From CAIVVT01 sp963757265 (GTDB taxonomy: Bacteria > Acidobacteriota > Terriglobia > Bryobacterales > Bryobacteraceae): DNA of 64,000 bases. Of this stretch, positions 7,900-16,297 are shown in pieces. The stretch spans positions 470,457-534,456 of the forward strand of contig CAVWRA010000011.1 of the NCBI GenBank assembly GCA_963757265.1, written 5' to 3'. A program made the translations under genes and the position numbers. The notes beneath the pieces are model-generated. The model was not told the origin of the DNA and did not search any database. It worked only from the letters and a program-made list of their open reading frames with translations. The number at the start of each line of letters is the position of its first letter. The first letter of the stretch is position 1.

Positions 7900-8775
7900 A
7901 TGCCTGTGGTCAACCGGCGCGATATGTTGCGGGCGCTCAGCATGGCGGCGCCGGCATTCGCCCTGGGCGAGAGCGGCAAGCCGCTGCGCATCGCGCTCGA
8001 GGAGACGTCGGTGCACCGCGCCATCACGGGCCTGAAGATGACGCATCTTGATTTCCCGCGCTACGCCCGCGAGGCGGGCATCGAAGGGCTGGAGTTCGCC
8101 AACACGTTGTGGGGCGCGCCGACGCAAGGCTACATGGCGCGTCTGAAGACGGCGATGAAGCAGACCGGGACGCGGTGCGTGCTGATCCTGTGCGACGACG
8201 AAGGGCCGATGGGGCACTCATCGAAGGAAGTGCGGCGCAAGGCCGTCAACAATCACAAGAAGTGGGTCGATTATTGCGCCGAGCTGGGCGGGCAGTCGAT
8301 CCGCGCGAACATGCATTCAGATGTCACGCCGAAGACGCCGGGGGAGCGGGAAGCGGTGCTCGATTACTGCGCCGAGAGCTTTGCGGCGCTGTCGGATTAC
8401 GCCCGGGGCGCGGGGCTGAACGTGCTTGTCGAGAACGACTGGGGGCTGTCGTCGGACCCGGACGCGATTGTCGCGTTGATCAAGAAAGTGAACCAGCCGA
8501 ACTTCGGCACGCTGCCGGATTTCGGGAATTTTCCGGGGGATCTGCGCTACGAGGCGGTGCGGAAGATGATGCCGTATGCCAAGGGCGTCAGCTTCAAGTG
8601 TTACGATTTCTCGCCCGAAGGCAAAGAGACGACGATCGACATGGAGCGCATGATGAAGATCGTCGTGGATGCCGCGTACCGCGGATTCGTGGGTATCGAA
8701 TACGCGGGGCAGCGGCTGAGCGAGCACGAGGGCGTGAAGGCCGGCAAGAAGTTCCTCGACCAGTACGCGGTGTAA
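7900..8775 (+). CDS. Sugar phosphate isomerase/epimerase-like TIM-barrel protein (Tat-type leader)
   Basis: 291 residues. The N-terminus (NRRDMLRALSMAAPAFALG) has a near twin-arginine motif and a hydrophobic stretch, suggesting export. The remainder is a xylose-isomerase-like/AP-endonuclease-2 TIM barrel, with EAGIEGLEFANTLWG, VDYCAELGGQSIRANMHSD, LVENDWGLSSDPDAI, LPDFGNFPGD and GFVGIEYAG. Glu, Asp and His residues at the strand ends fit a divalent-metal sugar isomerase or epimerase. Paralogues with Tat-like leaders are common in acidobacteria and planctomycetes. Substrate unknown. A second family member is at 36311-37162. Confidence 0.75.
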   Translation: MPVVNRRDMLRALSMAAPAFALGESGKPLRIALEETSVHRAITGLKMTHLDFPRYAREAGIEGLEFANTLWGAPTQGYMARLKTAMKQTGTRCVLILCDDEGPMGHSSKEVRRKAVNNHKKWVDYCAELGGQSIRANMHSDVTPKTPGEREAVLDYCAESFAALSDYARGAGLNVLVENDWGLSSDPDAIVALIKKVNQPNFGTLPDFGNFPGDLRYEAVRKMMPYAKGVSFKCYDFSPEGKETTIDMERMMKIVVDAAYRGFVGIEYAGQRLSEHEGVKAGKKFLDQYAV

Positions 8776-8886
8776 CAAGCATCGCTGCCGCAGGTTCCGT
8801 CAGATCCATAAGCAACTTGAACGCGCTTGCGCGTTGCGCGTGCCGGCAGCGCGCCGACTGCATCCGGCGGCGCTAGAATCTCGGGC

Positions 8887-10083
8887 ATGGAGATCAACCG
8901 CAGGACATTCCTCGGGGCCGGCACCGCGCTGGCCGGCCGTTTCGCGTTCGCCGAGCCGAACGAGCGCAAGGTGAGGATCGGCATCGTCGGCGGCAGCTTC
9001 GGCGCGACGTTCTTTTTCCACGAGCATCCGAATTGCATCGTCGAAGCGGTGAGCGACCTGCGTCCGGAGCGGCGCGACTACCTCATGAAGACGTACGGCT
9101 GCGCGAAGTCGTATGAGTCGCTGGAGAAGCTGCTGCTCGACAAAAACGTGGACGCGGTGTTCTGCGCGACGCCTGCCCCGGATCACCTGGCGCACGTCAC
9201 GCAGACGCTGAAGGCGGGCAAGCACGCGCTGAGCGCGGTACCGGCGGTGCTGGGATCGCTGGAGGACTGCGAAAAGCTGATCGACGCGGTGAAGGGCTCG
9301 GGACTGAACTACATGATGGCCGAGACGAGCTACTACCACCAGACCGTCATGTCGGCGCGCGATTACTACAAGGCCGGGCGCTTCGGGCGCATCTTCTCGG
9401 CCGAGGCGGAGTACCATCACCCGGGCGTCGAGGAGCTTTTCTTTGAGAATGGCGAACGCACGTGGCGGTACGGGCTGGCGCCGATGCACTACCCGACGCA
9501 CTGCACGGCGATGCTGATCGGCGTGACGGGCGAGCGCCTCACCGAGGTGAGCTCGATCGGCTACGGGGACGACAACCCGATATTGAAGGACAACCCGTAC
9601 AGGAACCCGTTCTGGTGCGAGACGGCGCTGTTCAACACCAATCGCGAAACAGCCTTTCGCGTCCACGTTTACTGGCGCGGCGCGGAGCGCGGCACCGAGC
9701 GCGGACAGTGGTACGGCACGCGGATGAGCCTGTTCTGCCCTAATCCGAACGGGCTTCCGGCGCAGATGGTGGAAGAACGCGAGACGACGGAAAAGGACAG
9801 CGGAGGCTTCCCGCGCAAGCAGAATGCGATCGCCGATTACGAGCAACCGATGTGGTGGAAGGGCGAGACGCTGCCCGCGGCGCTGCGCCACGTCAGCGGG
9901 CACGACGGCTCGCACACGTTCCTGACGCACGAGTTCATCCAGTCGATCGTGGAGAATCGCAGGCCGGCGGTGGATGTATACGAGGCGGTGGCATACACTG
10001 CGCCGGGGATCGTCGCGCACGAGTCGTCGCTGCGGGGCGGGGAGAGGTTGAAGATTCCGCAATTCGATCCCGCCCGGTCCTGA
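8887..10083 (+). CDS. Gfo/Idh/MocA-family oxidoreductase (Tat-type leader)
   Basis: 398 residues from the ATG at 8887. It starts with NRRTFLGAGTALAGRFAFA, a Tat-like leader, followed by a dinucleotide-binding Rossmann fold (VRIGIVGGSFGATFFF). DAVFCATPAPDHLAHVTQTL and GKHALSAVPAV match the NAD(P)-binding half of the family. The C-terminal half has the GFO_IDH_MocA_C-like beta-sheet, with family-type histidines in PMHYPTHCTAML. Such exported oxidoreductases act on sugars or cyclitols and occur beside sugar isomerases, as here. The substrate cannot be assigned. Confidence 0.8.
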   Translation: MEINRRTFLGAGTALAGRFAFAEPNERKVRIGIVGGSFGATFFFHEHPNCIVEAVSDLRPERRDYLMKTYGCAKSYESLEKLLLDKNVDAVFCATPAPDHLAHVTQTLKAGKHALSAVPAVLGSLEDCEKLIDAVKGSGLNYMMAETSYYHQTVMSARDYYKAGRFGRIFSAEAEYHHPGVEELFFENGERTWRYGLAPMHYPTHCTAMLIGVTGERLTEVSSIGYGDDNPILKDNPYRNPFWCETALFNTNRETAFRVHVYWRGAERGTERGQWYGTRMSLFCPNPNGLPAQMVEERETTEKDSGGFPRKQNAIADYEQPMWWKGETLPAALRHVSGHDGSHTFLTHEFIQSIVENRRPAVDVYEAVAYTAPGIVAHESSLRGGERLKIPQFDPARS

Positions 10084-10116
10084 CCTGGCTCGGCCGGGAC
10101 AGGCTACTCTAGGAAT

Positions 10117-10332
10117 ATGGAACTGATCTTCGAGGTCAGGAGCGCGGAAGAGGGCGGCTACTGGGCCCGCGCATTGGGCCACTCCATCTTCACCGAAGGC
10201 GAGACGTGGGAAGAGCTTCGGACGAATGTGCTGGAGGCCGTGTCGCTGCACTTCGAGGACAGTGAAGAACGCCCGCGGCTGATTCAACTGCACTACGTCA
10301 AGGACGAATTGATTCCGGTTGAAGCGGCATGA
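10117..10332 (+). CDS. hicB: HicB-family antitoxin
   Basis: A 71-residue protein matching the partial RNase-H-like HicB fold: a strand-rich FEVRSAEEGGYWARALGHSIFTEGETWEELRTNVLEAV core, with a short acidic ending. It lacks an obvious C-terminal DNA-binding domain, so it is the small type of HicB. Its stop overlaps the hicA start (ATGA), the classic hicB-hicA arrangement. It should bind and block HicA. Confidence 0.85.
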   Translation: MELIFEVRSAEEGGYWARALGHSIFTEGETWEELRTNVLEAVSLHFEDSEERPRLIQLHYVKDELIPVEAA

Positions 10333-10565
10333 AGTTGCCGCGCGCGGTTCCAGCCGACCGCCTCATCAAGTGCTTGGAGAACCTTGGTTACACCGTTGTC
10401 CGTCAAAAGGGCAGCCACATTCGAATGCGGCATGCCGGACCTCCCGAGCACTCCATCACCGTCCCGCTGCACGATGCGCTCAAGACAGGCATGCTGCACG
10501 CCATCCTCACCCAGGTCGCGCAAGCGCAGGGGTTGAGGGTCGAAGATCTCGCAAGATCGCTTTGA
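10329..10565 (+). CDS. hicA: HicA-family mRNA interferase toxin
   Basis: A 78-residue protein with the double-stranded-RNA-binding-like HicA fold. The catalytic His sits in VRQKGSHIRMRH (~residues 24-35), followed by ITVPLHDALKTGMLHAIL and the C-terminal helix. HicA toxins cut mRNA independently of translation. It is coupled to hicB by a four-base overlap, and converges on hisA 40 bases downstream. Confidence 0.88.
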   Translation: MKLPRAVPADRLIKCLENLGYTVVRQKGSHIRMRHAGPPEHSITVPLHDALKTGMLHAILTQVAQAQGLRVEDLARSL

Positions 10566-10604
10566 TCACCGCGCGTGCGAATCGTGCTGGCCGAATGGCA
10601 TCCA

Positions 10605-11309
10605 TCACAGCGATGCATTGATCTCGGCCAACTGTCCGAGATCCAAGCGGCCCGTGTAGATGGCCATGCCGAGCGCGGCGTGGATGCCGAGCGTGGTCAA
10701 TTCACGGATTTCATCCATGGTTGTGATGCCGCCGGCGGCGGTCAGTTCCTTGGAAGTGGCCGCGCGCAGGCTGCGGAACCAGTTCAGGTCGGTGCCTTGC
10801 AGCAGGCCTTCTTTGTTGACATAGGTGCACAGGAAGCCGGAACAATAGGGCTCGAGTTCGTTCAGGATCTGTTCGGCACTGAGGTTGAGCGATTCGGTCC
10901 AGCCTTTCACGACGATGCGCCCGCCCCTGGAGTCGAGCGCGACCAGCACGCGCGCGGGGTCCGCGGCGGATGAGATTGCGCCCAACAGAGTGTGATTCAC
11001 GCCGTCGCGGGTAAAGGCGGAAGTGCCGACGATCACTTTTTCCGCGCCGCAATGGATCAGGGCCCGGGCGCGCTCGGGCGTGCGGACGCCGCCGCCGGCA
11101 CGAATGCGGGCGCGCGAGGCCAGCAGTTCGACGATGGCGTTGTTCTCGCCGCGGCCCAGCGCGGCGTCGAGGTCGATCACCTGGATTACGGGAAAACCGC
11201 TGAAGCGGGCCAGCGTTTCCAGGGGCGGCGCGGCTTCGAGGACCTTTTCACGGCCCTGGACGAGCTGCACGACTTTGCCGTCCATCAGGTCGATGCAGGG
11301 GATGATCAT
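10605..11309 (-). CDS. hisA: Phosphoribosylformimino-5-aminoimidazole carboxamide ribotide isomerase
   Basis: HisA catalyses the fourth step of histidine synthesis, ProFAR to PRFAR. From the ATG at 11309 (MIIPCIDLMDGKVVQLVQG) it is 234 residues, a normal length. An upstream in-frame start at 11372 would run into hisF and has no family similarity. The catalytic Asp pair lies in CIDLMDG (~residue 8) and LVALDSRGG (~residue 125). Phosphate loops GGVRTPERA and AAGGITTMDEI are present. It is the last gene of the minus-strand his operon. Confidence 0.95.
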   Translation of the reverse strand: MIIPCIDLMDGKVVQLVQGREKVLEAAPPLETLARFSGFPVIQVIDLDAALGRGENNAIVELLASRARIRAGGGVRTPERARALIHCGAEKVIVGTSAFTRDGVNHTLLGAISSAADPARVLVALDSRGGRIVVKGWTESLNLSAEQILNELEPYCSGFLCTYVNKEGLLQGTDLNWFRSLRAATSKELTAAGGITTMDEIRELTTLGIHAALGMAIYTGRLDLGQLAEINASL

Positions 11310-11340
11310 GCGTTTGCCCGAGGCGCGCAGCGGGCGCTGG

Positions 11341-12105
11341 TCACGCCATCCTCCGGACGGGGATGCCTGCACGCTGCAGGGTCTCCTTCAACTGCCCGAC
11401 GGTATAAGTTCCGTAGTGGAAAATGGACGCCGCGAGGGCGGCATCGGCCTGGCCTTCAGTCAGTACCTGAATGAAATGCTCGGGCTTGCCGGCGCCGCCG
11501 GAGGCGATGATGGGGATCCGCGTGGCGCGCGAGACGGCGCGCGTGAGTTCACAATCAAAGCCGTCCTGCACGCCGTCGGTATTCATCGAAGTCAGCAGAA
11601 TCTCGCCCGCGCCGAGTGCTTCGCCGCGGGCGGCCCACGCGACGGCGTCGATCCCTTCGTCGACACGTCCGCCGCGGGTGAAGACGTTCCAGCGATTCGG
11701 GCCGGCGCGGCGCGCGTCGATCGCCAGGACCACGGCCTGCGCGCCAAACTCGTTGCTGAGCTCGGTGATCAGAACGGGGCGATGGACAGCCGAGGTGTTG
11801 ACGCTGATCTTGTCGGCGCCGGAGTGGATGATACGCCGCGCGTCCCCGACGGTGCGGATGCCGCCGCCGACGGTGAGCGGGATGAAGACCTCGCGGGCGG
11901 TGCGGTCCACGACGCCGACCATGGTGTCGCGGTTGTCGCTGGAGGCCGTGATGTCGAGGAAGACGAGCTCGTCGGCGCCCTGCTCGTTATAGCGCGCGGC
12001 GAGCTCGACGGGATCGCCGGCGTCGCGCAGGCCGACGAAGTTGACGCCCTTGACGACGCGGCCGGCGGTGACGTCGAGGCAGGGGATGATGCGTTTGGCG
12101 AGCAC
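11341..12105 (-). CDS. hisF: Imidazole glycerol phosphate synthase, cyclase subunit
   Basis: 254 residues of the half-barrel-duplicated TIM fold. Catalytic Asp residues are in RIIPCLDVTAGRVVKG (~11) and VVLAIDARRAG (~130). The phosphate-binding stretches GGGIRTVGDARR and ASGGAGKPEHF are intact. HisF uses ammonia delivered by HisH to convert PRFAR into imidazole glycerol phosphate and AICAR. hisH ends three bases upstream, and hisA begins 31 bases downstream. Confidence 0.97.
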   Translation of the reverse strand: MLAKRIIPCLDVTAGRVVKGVNFVGLRDAGDPVELAARYNEQGADELVFLDITASSDNRDTMVGVVDRTAREVFIPLTVGGGIRTVGDARRIIHSGADKISVNTSAVHRPVLITELSNEFGAQAVVLAIDARRAGPNRWNVFTRGGRVDEGIDAVAWAARGEALGAGEILLTSMNTDGVQDGFDCELTRAVSRATRIPIIASGGAGKPEHFIQVLTEGQADAALAASIFHYGTYTVGQLKETLQRAGIPVRRMA

Positions 12106-12108
12106 GGA

Positions 12109-12705
12109 TCAGATCCTCACGAAGTTGGCGATAATCTGGAGTCCCAGGGGGCCCGATTTCTCGGGATGGAACTGGACGCCGAAGAGGTTGGACGACTCGA
12201 GCACGGCGGTGTAGGCGATGCCGGTGTAGTCGCAGGTGGCGGCCGTGGCGTTCATCAAAGGGCAGTAGAAGCTGTGCGCGAAGTAGACGTAAGGCTTCGG
12301 TGCGAGGCCGCTCAGAAGGCGCGATGAAGTGACGGGGACGATCTCATTCCAGCCCATGTGCGGCACGCGCGCGGTCAGAGGAAAGCGCTCCACGCAGCCG
12401 GGGAAAAGCGCCAGGCCGTGTTCGCCGGGCGCCTCGGCGCTGGTCTCGAACATGGCTTGCAGGCCGAGGCAGATGCCGAGGAAGGGCACGCCGGAGCGGG
12501 CTTTATCAATCAGGGCCTGGCGCAGGTCCAGCTCATCGAGGGCGCGCATCATCTGGCCGAAGTGGCCGACGCCGGGGAGGATGATCTTGCCGGCCGCGCG
12601 CACGTCGGCGGGGTGGCGCGTGATGCGATAGGCCGCGCCAGTCCGGGCCAGCGTGTTCTCGACGGAGCGCAAGTTGCCGGCGCCGTAATCGACGATGGTG
12701 ATCAT
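12109..12705 (-). CDS. hisH: Imidazole glycerol phosphate synthase, glutaminase subunit
   Basis: A 198-residue class I glutamine amidotransferase. The start at 12705 gives MITIVDYGAGN and overlaps the hisB stop (ATGA). The nucleophile Cys is in PFLGICLGLQAMFE (~residue 80). The His/Glu pair is in FGVQFHPEKSGPLG near the C-terminus. It supplies ammonia to HisF. Confidence 0.97.
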   Translation of the reverse strand: MITIVDYGAGNLRSVENTLARTGAAYRITRHPADVRAAGKIILPGVGHFGQMMRALDELDLRQALIDKARSGVPFLGICLGLQAMFETSAEAPGEHGLALFPGCVERFPLTARVPHMGWNEIVPVTSSRLLSGLAPKPYVYFAHSFYCPLMNATAATCDYTGIAYTAVLESSNLFGVQFHPEKSGPLGLQIIANFVRI

Positions 12706-13289
12706 AGGAGGCCCTTGGTGCTCGGCAACTGATTCTTCAGCCGAGCGTCCTTGGAACAGGCGTAGCGCATGGCGCGGGCGAAGCACTTGAAGATCGCTTC
12801 GACCTTGTGGTGATTGGAGCGCCCGGCGAGGATCCGGGCATGGAGATTCGCGCCGGCGTGCGTGACGAAGCCGTGGAAGAAATCCTCCAGCAGTTCGCTT
12901 TGCAGGTCGCCCACGAGGCGCGTGCGCACCTTGTCGTCGTAAACGAGATAGGGCCGGCCACCGAGATCGACCGCGACCACGGCCAGCGATTCGTCCATCG
13001 GCAGCACGAAGTAACCGGCGCGGTTGATGCCGAGGCGGTCGCCGAGAGCCGTGGCGAAAAGCTGGCCGAGCACGATGCCCACATCCTCGACGGTGTGATG
13101 CTGATCCACGTCGAGATCGCCGTGCGCGTGCAGAGTGAGGTCAAAGGCGCCGTGTTTGGCGAAGAGCTCCAGCATGTGGTCGAGGAAGCGCACGCCGGTG
13201 GAGATTTCGTAGCGGCCTTGCCCTTCGAGCTTCAGCGAGCCGCGGACGTCGGTCTCTTTGGTCAGGCGTTCGATTGTGGCGCGGCGCAT
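12702..13289 (-). CDS. hisB: Imidazoleglycerol-phosphate dehydratase
   Basis: 195 residues, so this is the monofunctional dehydratase and lacks the histidinol-phosphatase domain seen in enterobacterial HisB. The duplicated manganese-binding motifs are clear: FLDHMLELFAKHG, DQHHTVEDVGI and the second-half HAGANLHARIL and NHHKVEAIFK. Its 5' end overlaps the upstream HAD gene by 28 bases. Because the phosphatase domain is absent, another enzyme must perform that step (see the HAD gene at 13262-13969). Confidence 0.97.
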   Translation of the reverse strand: MRRATIERLTKETDVRGSLKLEGQGRYEISTGVRFLDHMLELFAKHGAFDLTLHAHGDLDVDQHHTVEDVGIVLGQLFATALGDRLGINRAGYFVLPMDESLAVVAVDLGGRPYLVYDDKVRTRLVGDLQSELLEDFFHGFVTHAGANLHARILAGRSNHHKVEAIFKCFARAMRYACSKDARLKNQLPSTKGLL

Positions 13290-13969
13290 GCGGCCAGAGC
13301 TCCTTCTATCTGATTGACATCATCGAGCACGGCCACGGCGCCCTCGGCGCGCAGCAGCGCGGCCAGCTGAGAGTGAAGAGGATTGGAAGGCGCGGCGATG
13401 CCGATAAACGGCACGCCGGCGGCGCGAGAGCAACGCGCGTCGTCGACTGTGTCGCCGACGTAGATCATCTCCCGGCAACGGGTGCGAGCGCGAATCAACA
13501 CAAGACCCTCGGGCGCCGGTTTGCCGTCGCGCACGTCCTCGACCGCGATGATCGGCGAGAAGCCGATGCCGGAGGCATAGCGGCGCAGCGTGATGGCGGC
13601 CTCGTGCTGCAGACGGCCGGTGAAAATGGCCAAATTATAGTTGGCGGCCAAGGATTCCAGCAGGCCCGGCCGCGGCAGCCAGACCTCGCGCGCGATCAGG
13701 CCATCGTCGCCGTTGGGCCCGAAAAAGATCGCGCAGAAGTAATCGACCACCGCGCCGTAAGGAACCTCGACGCCGAAATCGCGGCAGATCTGTTGCGAGA
13801 GCAGCCAGTCGTTGTTGAAACCGCCGCGATTCTTGTACTCCTGAATGCGTTCGGGTGCGACAGCCTTTGCGGTGAAGTGACGCACAGTTTGCACGATTGC
13901 TTCGCGATAGCTTTCCGAGACCTCCGCCAGTACGCCGTCCATGTCGAAGACCAGATATGGAAGGCTCAT
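13262..13969 (-). CDS. HAD-superfamily phosphatase, candidate histidinol-phosphate phosphatase
   Basis: 235 residues, HAD subfamily IA. Motif I is YLVFDMDGVLAEVSESYREA with the two Asp residues. A helical cap contains GGFNNDWLLSQ. Motif II is AIFTGR, the lysine is in VRDGKPAPEGL, and motif IV is IYVGDTVDDARCSRAAG. It sits between hisC and hisB, overlapping both (ATGA with hisC, 28 bases with hisB). The operon otherwise lacks the phosphatase that converts histidinol phosphate to histidinol, so this is the natural candidate. The catalytic residues are seen directly; the substrate is inferred from context only. Confidence 0.7.
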   Translation of the reverse strand: MSLPYLVFDMDGVLAEVSESYREAIVQTVRHFTAKAVAPERIQEYKNRGGFNNDWLLSQQICRDFGVEVPYGAVVDYFCAIFFGPNGDDGLIAREVWLPRPGLLESLAANYNLAIFTGRLQHEAAITLRRYASGIGFSPIIAVEDVRDGKPAPEGLVLIRARTRCREMIYVGDTVDDARCSRAAGVPFIGIAAPSNPLHSQLAALLRAEGAVAVLDDVNQIEGALAACAAPQSNA

Positions 13970-15036
13970 GCGCGCGCCTCTCCCCAGGCTTCATCGAGAG
14001 CCGCGAAAAAGCGCTCGACCTGCTGCGGCGTTCCGGCGGTGACTCGCACGCAGCCGGGGATTTCGTAACTTCTGTCGCGCACCAGGACGCCGCGATGGCG
14101 CAGTGCATCGCGGATGAAAATGGACTTCTCTGCGGCGCGAAACAGAACGAAGTTGCCCTGGCTCCTGTAATAGCCGATGCCGCGCTGGTCGAAGCCGGCG
14201 TACAGCAGATGGCGTGCGGCCAGCGCCTGGCGCACGAAATCTGCGACATAGGCGCTGTCGTTGACCGCGGCGCGGGCCGCGATGGCCGCCAGGATGTTGA
14301 CGCTGTAGGGCGACTGCGCCTTGTGCAGGTATTGCACGTTGGCCGCTTGTGAGAACAGGCAGCCGATGCGCAGCGCGGCGAGGCCGTAGGCCTTGGAGAA
14401 GGTCCGGCTGACGAACAGGTTCGGATAGCGGGCGAGCAGCGGCAGCGCGGTCACGCCGCAGAACTCGTAGTAGGCTTCGTCGATCAGCACGGCGGCTTGA
14501 GGGGCGCGCTCGAGGAGGGATTCGAGGCCGTCGATCCCGATGGCGGTGCCGGTCGGATTATTGGGGTTGGCGAGGAGGATGGCGCGCGTCGAAGGCGTGA
14601 CGAGCGCGAGCAGCTCTTCCAGGGGGAAGGCGAGATCGGCGGGTTTGTAGCGCAGATTGATTACGCGCGCTCCGGCCAGTTCGGCGTAGAAGCGGTACAT
14701 CGCGTAGGAGGGATGGAGAACAATCACTTCCTGGTTGTCGTCGACGAAGGTGTTGATGAACACCTGGATGGCCTCGTCGGTACCGTTGGTCAGCAGGAAT
14801 TGCTGTTCGGGGACAGCGAAGAACCGCGACAGGGCGGCGCGCGTGGCTTCATATTCGGGATAAATGGACAGGCGCTCGGCGGTGAGAGCGGCGGTGAGCG
14901 CGTGGACGACTGCCGGCGAGCAGCCGACCGTATTCTCGTTGAAATCGAGACGCAGCTTGCCCTCGCGGCCGGCGGTGGGCGGCGAGTACGGAGCCATATT
15001 GACGACCGCGTCGCGCGGCTTCAGGAGCTCAGCCAC
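13966..15036 (-). CDS. hisC: Histidinol-phosphate aminotransferase
   Basis: A 356-residue fold-type I PLP aminotransferase. It shows RLDFNENTVGCSP, LTNGTDEAIQV, LLANPNNPTGTAIG, the Asp/Tyr region LIDEAYYEF, and the PLP-lysine segment SRTFSKAYGLAALRIG, plus a C-terminal RVTAGTPQQ. It makes histidinol phosphate from imidazole acetol phosphate and glutamate. It overlaps hisD by eight bases and the HAD gene by four. Confidence 0.95.
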   Translation of the reverse strand: MAELLKPRDAVVNMAPYSPPTAGREGKLRLDFNENTVGCSPAVVHALTAALTAERLSIYPEYEATRAALSRFFAVPEQQFLLTNGTDEAIQVFINTFVDDNQEVIVLHPSYAMYRFYAELAGARVINLRYKPADLAFPLEELLALVTPSTRAILLANPNNPTGTAIGIDGLESLLERAPQAAVLIDEAYYEFCGVTALPLLARYPNLFVSRTFSKAYGLAALRIGCLFSQAANVQYLHKAQSPYSVNILAAIAARAAVNDSAYVADFVRQALAARHLLYAGFDQRGIGYYRSQGNFVLFRAAEKSIFIRDALRHRGVLVRDRSYEIPGCVRVTAGTPQQVERFFAALDEAWGEARA

Positions 15037-16272
15037 GGCGCACCTCCACGGAACGCGCGTGGGCTTCCAGGCCCTCAGCGCGGGCCAGCGTCGTGATGGC
15101 GGGCGCCAATCGCTGGAGCGCAGCGGGGCTCAGTTGCTGGACCGAGATGAGCTTCACGTAGTCGGCCGCGCTGAGGCCTCCGCGCAGGCGGGCCGCGCCG
15201 GAGGTGGGCAGCACGTGGTTCGGTCCGGAGGCGTAGTCGCCCGCGGCCTCCGGACTTGACGGTCCCAGGAAAACACTGCCGGCGTGGCGGATGGCGGGCA
15301 GAAGTCCGGCATCGTGCAGGCTGAGGTGTTCGGGCGCGAAACGGTTCGAGAGTTCGACGGCCTCGGCATCGGAACGGACGAGGATAATGGCGCTGTTGCG
15401 GTCGATGGCCGCGCGCGCCGTCGGCGCGGTGGGCAGAGTTTTCAGTTGCTTTTCAATTTCCGCTGCGACGGCCTTCGCGAGCCCCTTCGAACGCGTCAGC
15501 AGAATCGCCGAGGCCGCGACGTCGTGCTCGGCCTGGGCCAGCATGTCGGCGGCCAGCCAGCGCGGATCGGCGTCGGAGGCGATGATCAGGATCTCGGTCG
15601 GGCCGGCGACGAAGTCGATGCCGACCTCGCCGGCGAGCAGCTTCTTCGCCGCGGCGACGTAGATGTTGCCGGGGCCGACAATGCGGTCGGCGCGCGGGAC
15701 GGTGCGCGTGCCGTAGGCGAAAGCGGCGATTGCCTGCGCGCCGCCCATCTCGAAGACGCACGTCGCCTGGAGCATGGATGCGACGCCCAGAATCTCATCC
15801 ACGGGGCGGGGCGTGGCCAGCATGATGTTGGGGACGCCGGCCACCTGCGCCGGCACGACGGTCATGATCACGGTGGAGGGCAGCGGGTAGCGGCCGGCCG
15901 GAATGTAGGCCGCGACGCTTTCCAGCGGCCGCACGATTTGCGATAGCTTCAGGCCCGGGCGCGGGCTCGATGCTTCTTAGCTGCGGGCAACTGCAGCCGG
16001 GCGAAGGCGCGAACGTTTTTGACCGATGTCCGCACGGCGCGCCGGAACTGCGGCGACAGGCGGCCGGCAGCGGCATCCAACTCCGTTTGCGGGATGGCAA
16101 CGCTCGTTCGCGTCAGATGGTCGAAGCGGCGGGCGTATTCCATCAGCGCCTTGTCGCCGCGCTTGCGGACGTCTTCGAGAATCGGGCGCACGATCTGTTC
16201 GGCCTCGTTAAGGCGCGCGGCGCGGCGGCGCAACAGGCCGGCGGCGGCGGTGCTTTCCACGATGCGTATCAT
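15029..16272 (-). pseudogene. hisD: Histidinol dehydrogenase, interrupted by one single-base frameshift
   Basis: HisD oxidises histidinol to histidine in two NAD steps. The N-terminal part (MIRIVESTAAAGLLRRR to LQLPAAKKHRARA, 16272-15950) and the rest (PGLKLSQIVRPLESVAAYIP to the end at 15029) are both clearly HisD but lie in different frames. Restoring one base in the GC-rich stretch about 15946-15965 rejoins them into a normal ~414-residue protein. Zinc and active-site regions are intact: FEMGGAQAIAAFAYG, VGPGNIYVAAAKK, AGPTEILIIAS and FAPEHLSLHD. The broken frame is either a sequence error or a genuine mutation. Everything else in the operon argues for an error. Confidence 0.85.
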
Positions 16273-16297
16273 CAGTTAAGCCTCAGGCGATTGGGCC

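Noticed and set aside
11023..12327. Plus-strand open frame (434 codons) across hisF/hisH
   Set aside because: Antisense of well-conserved his genes; no recognised domain.
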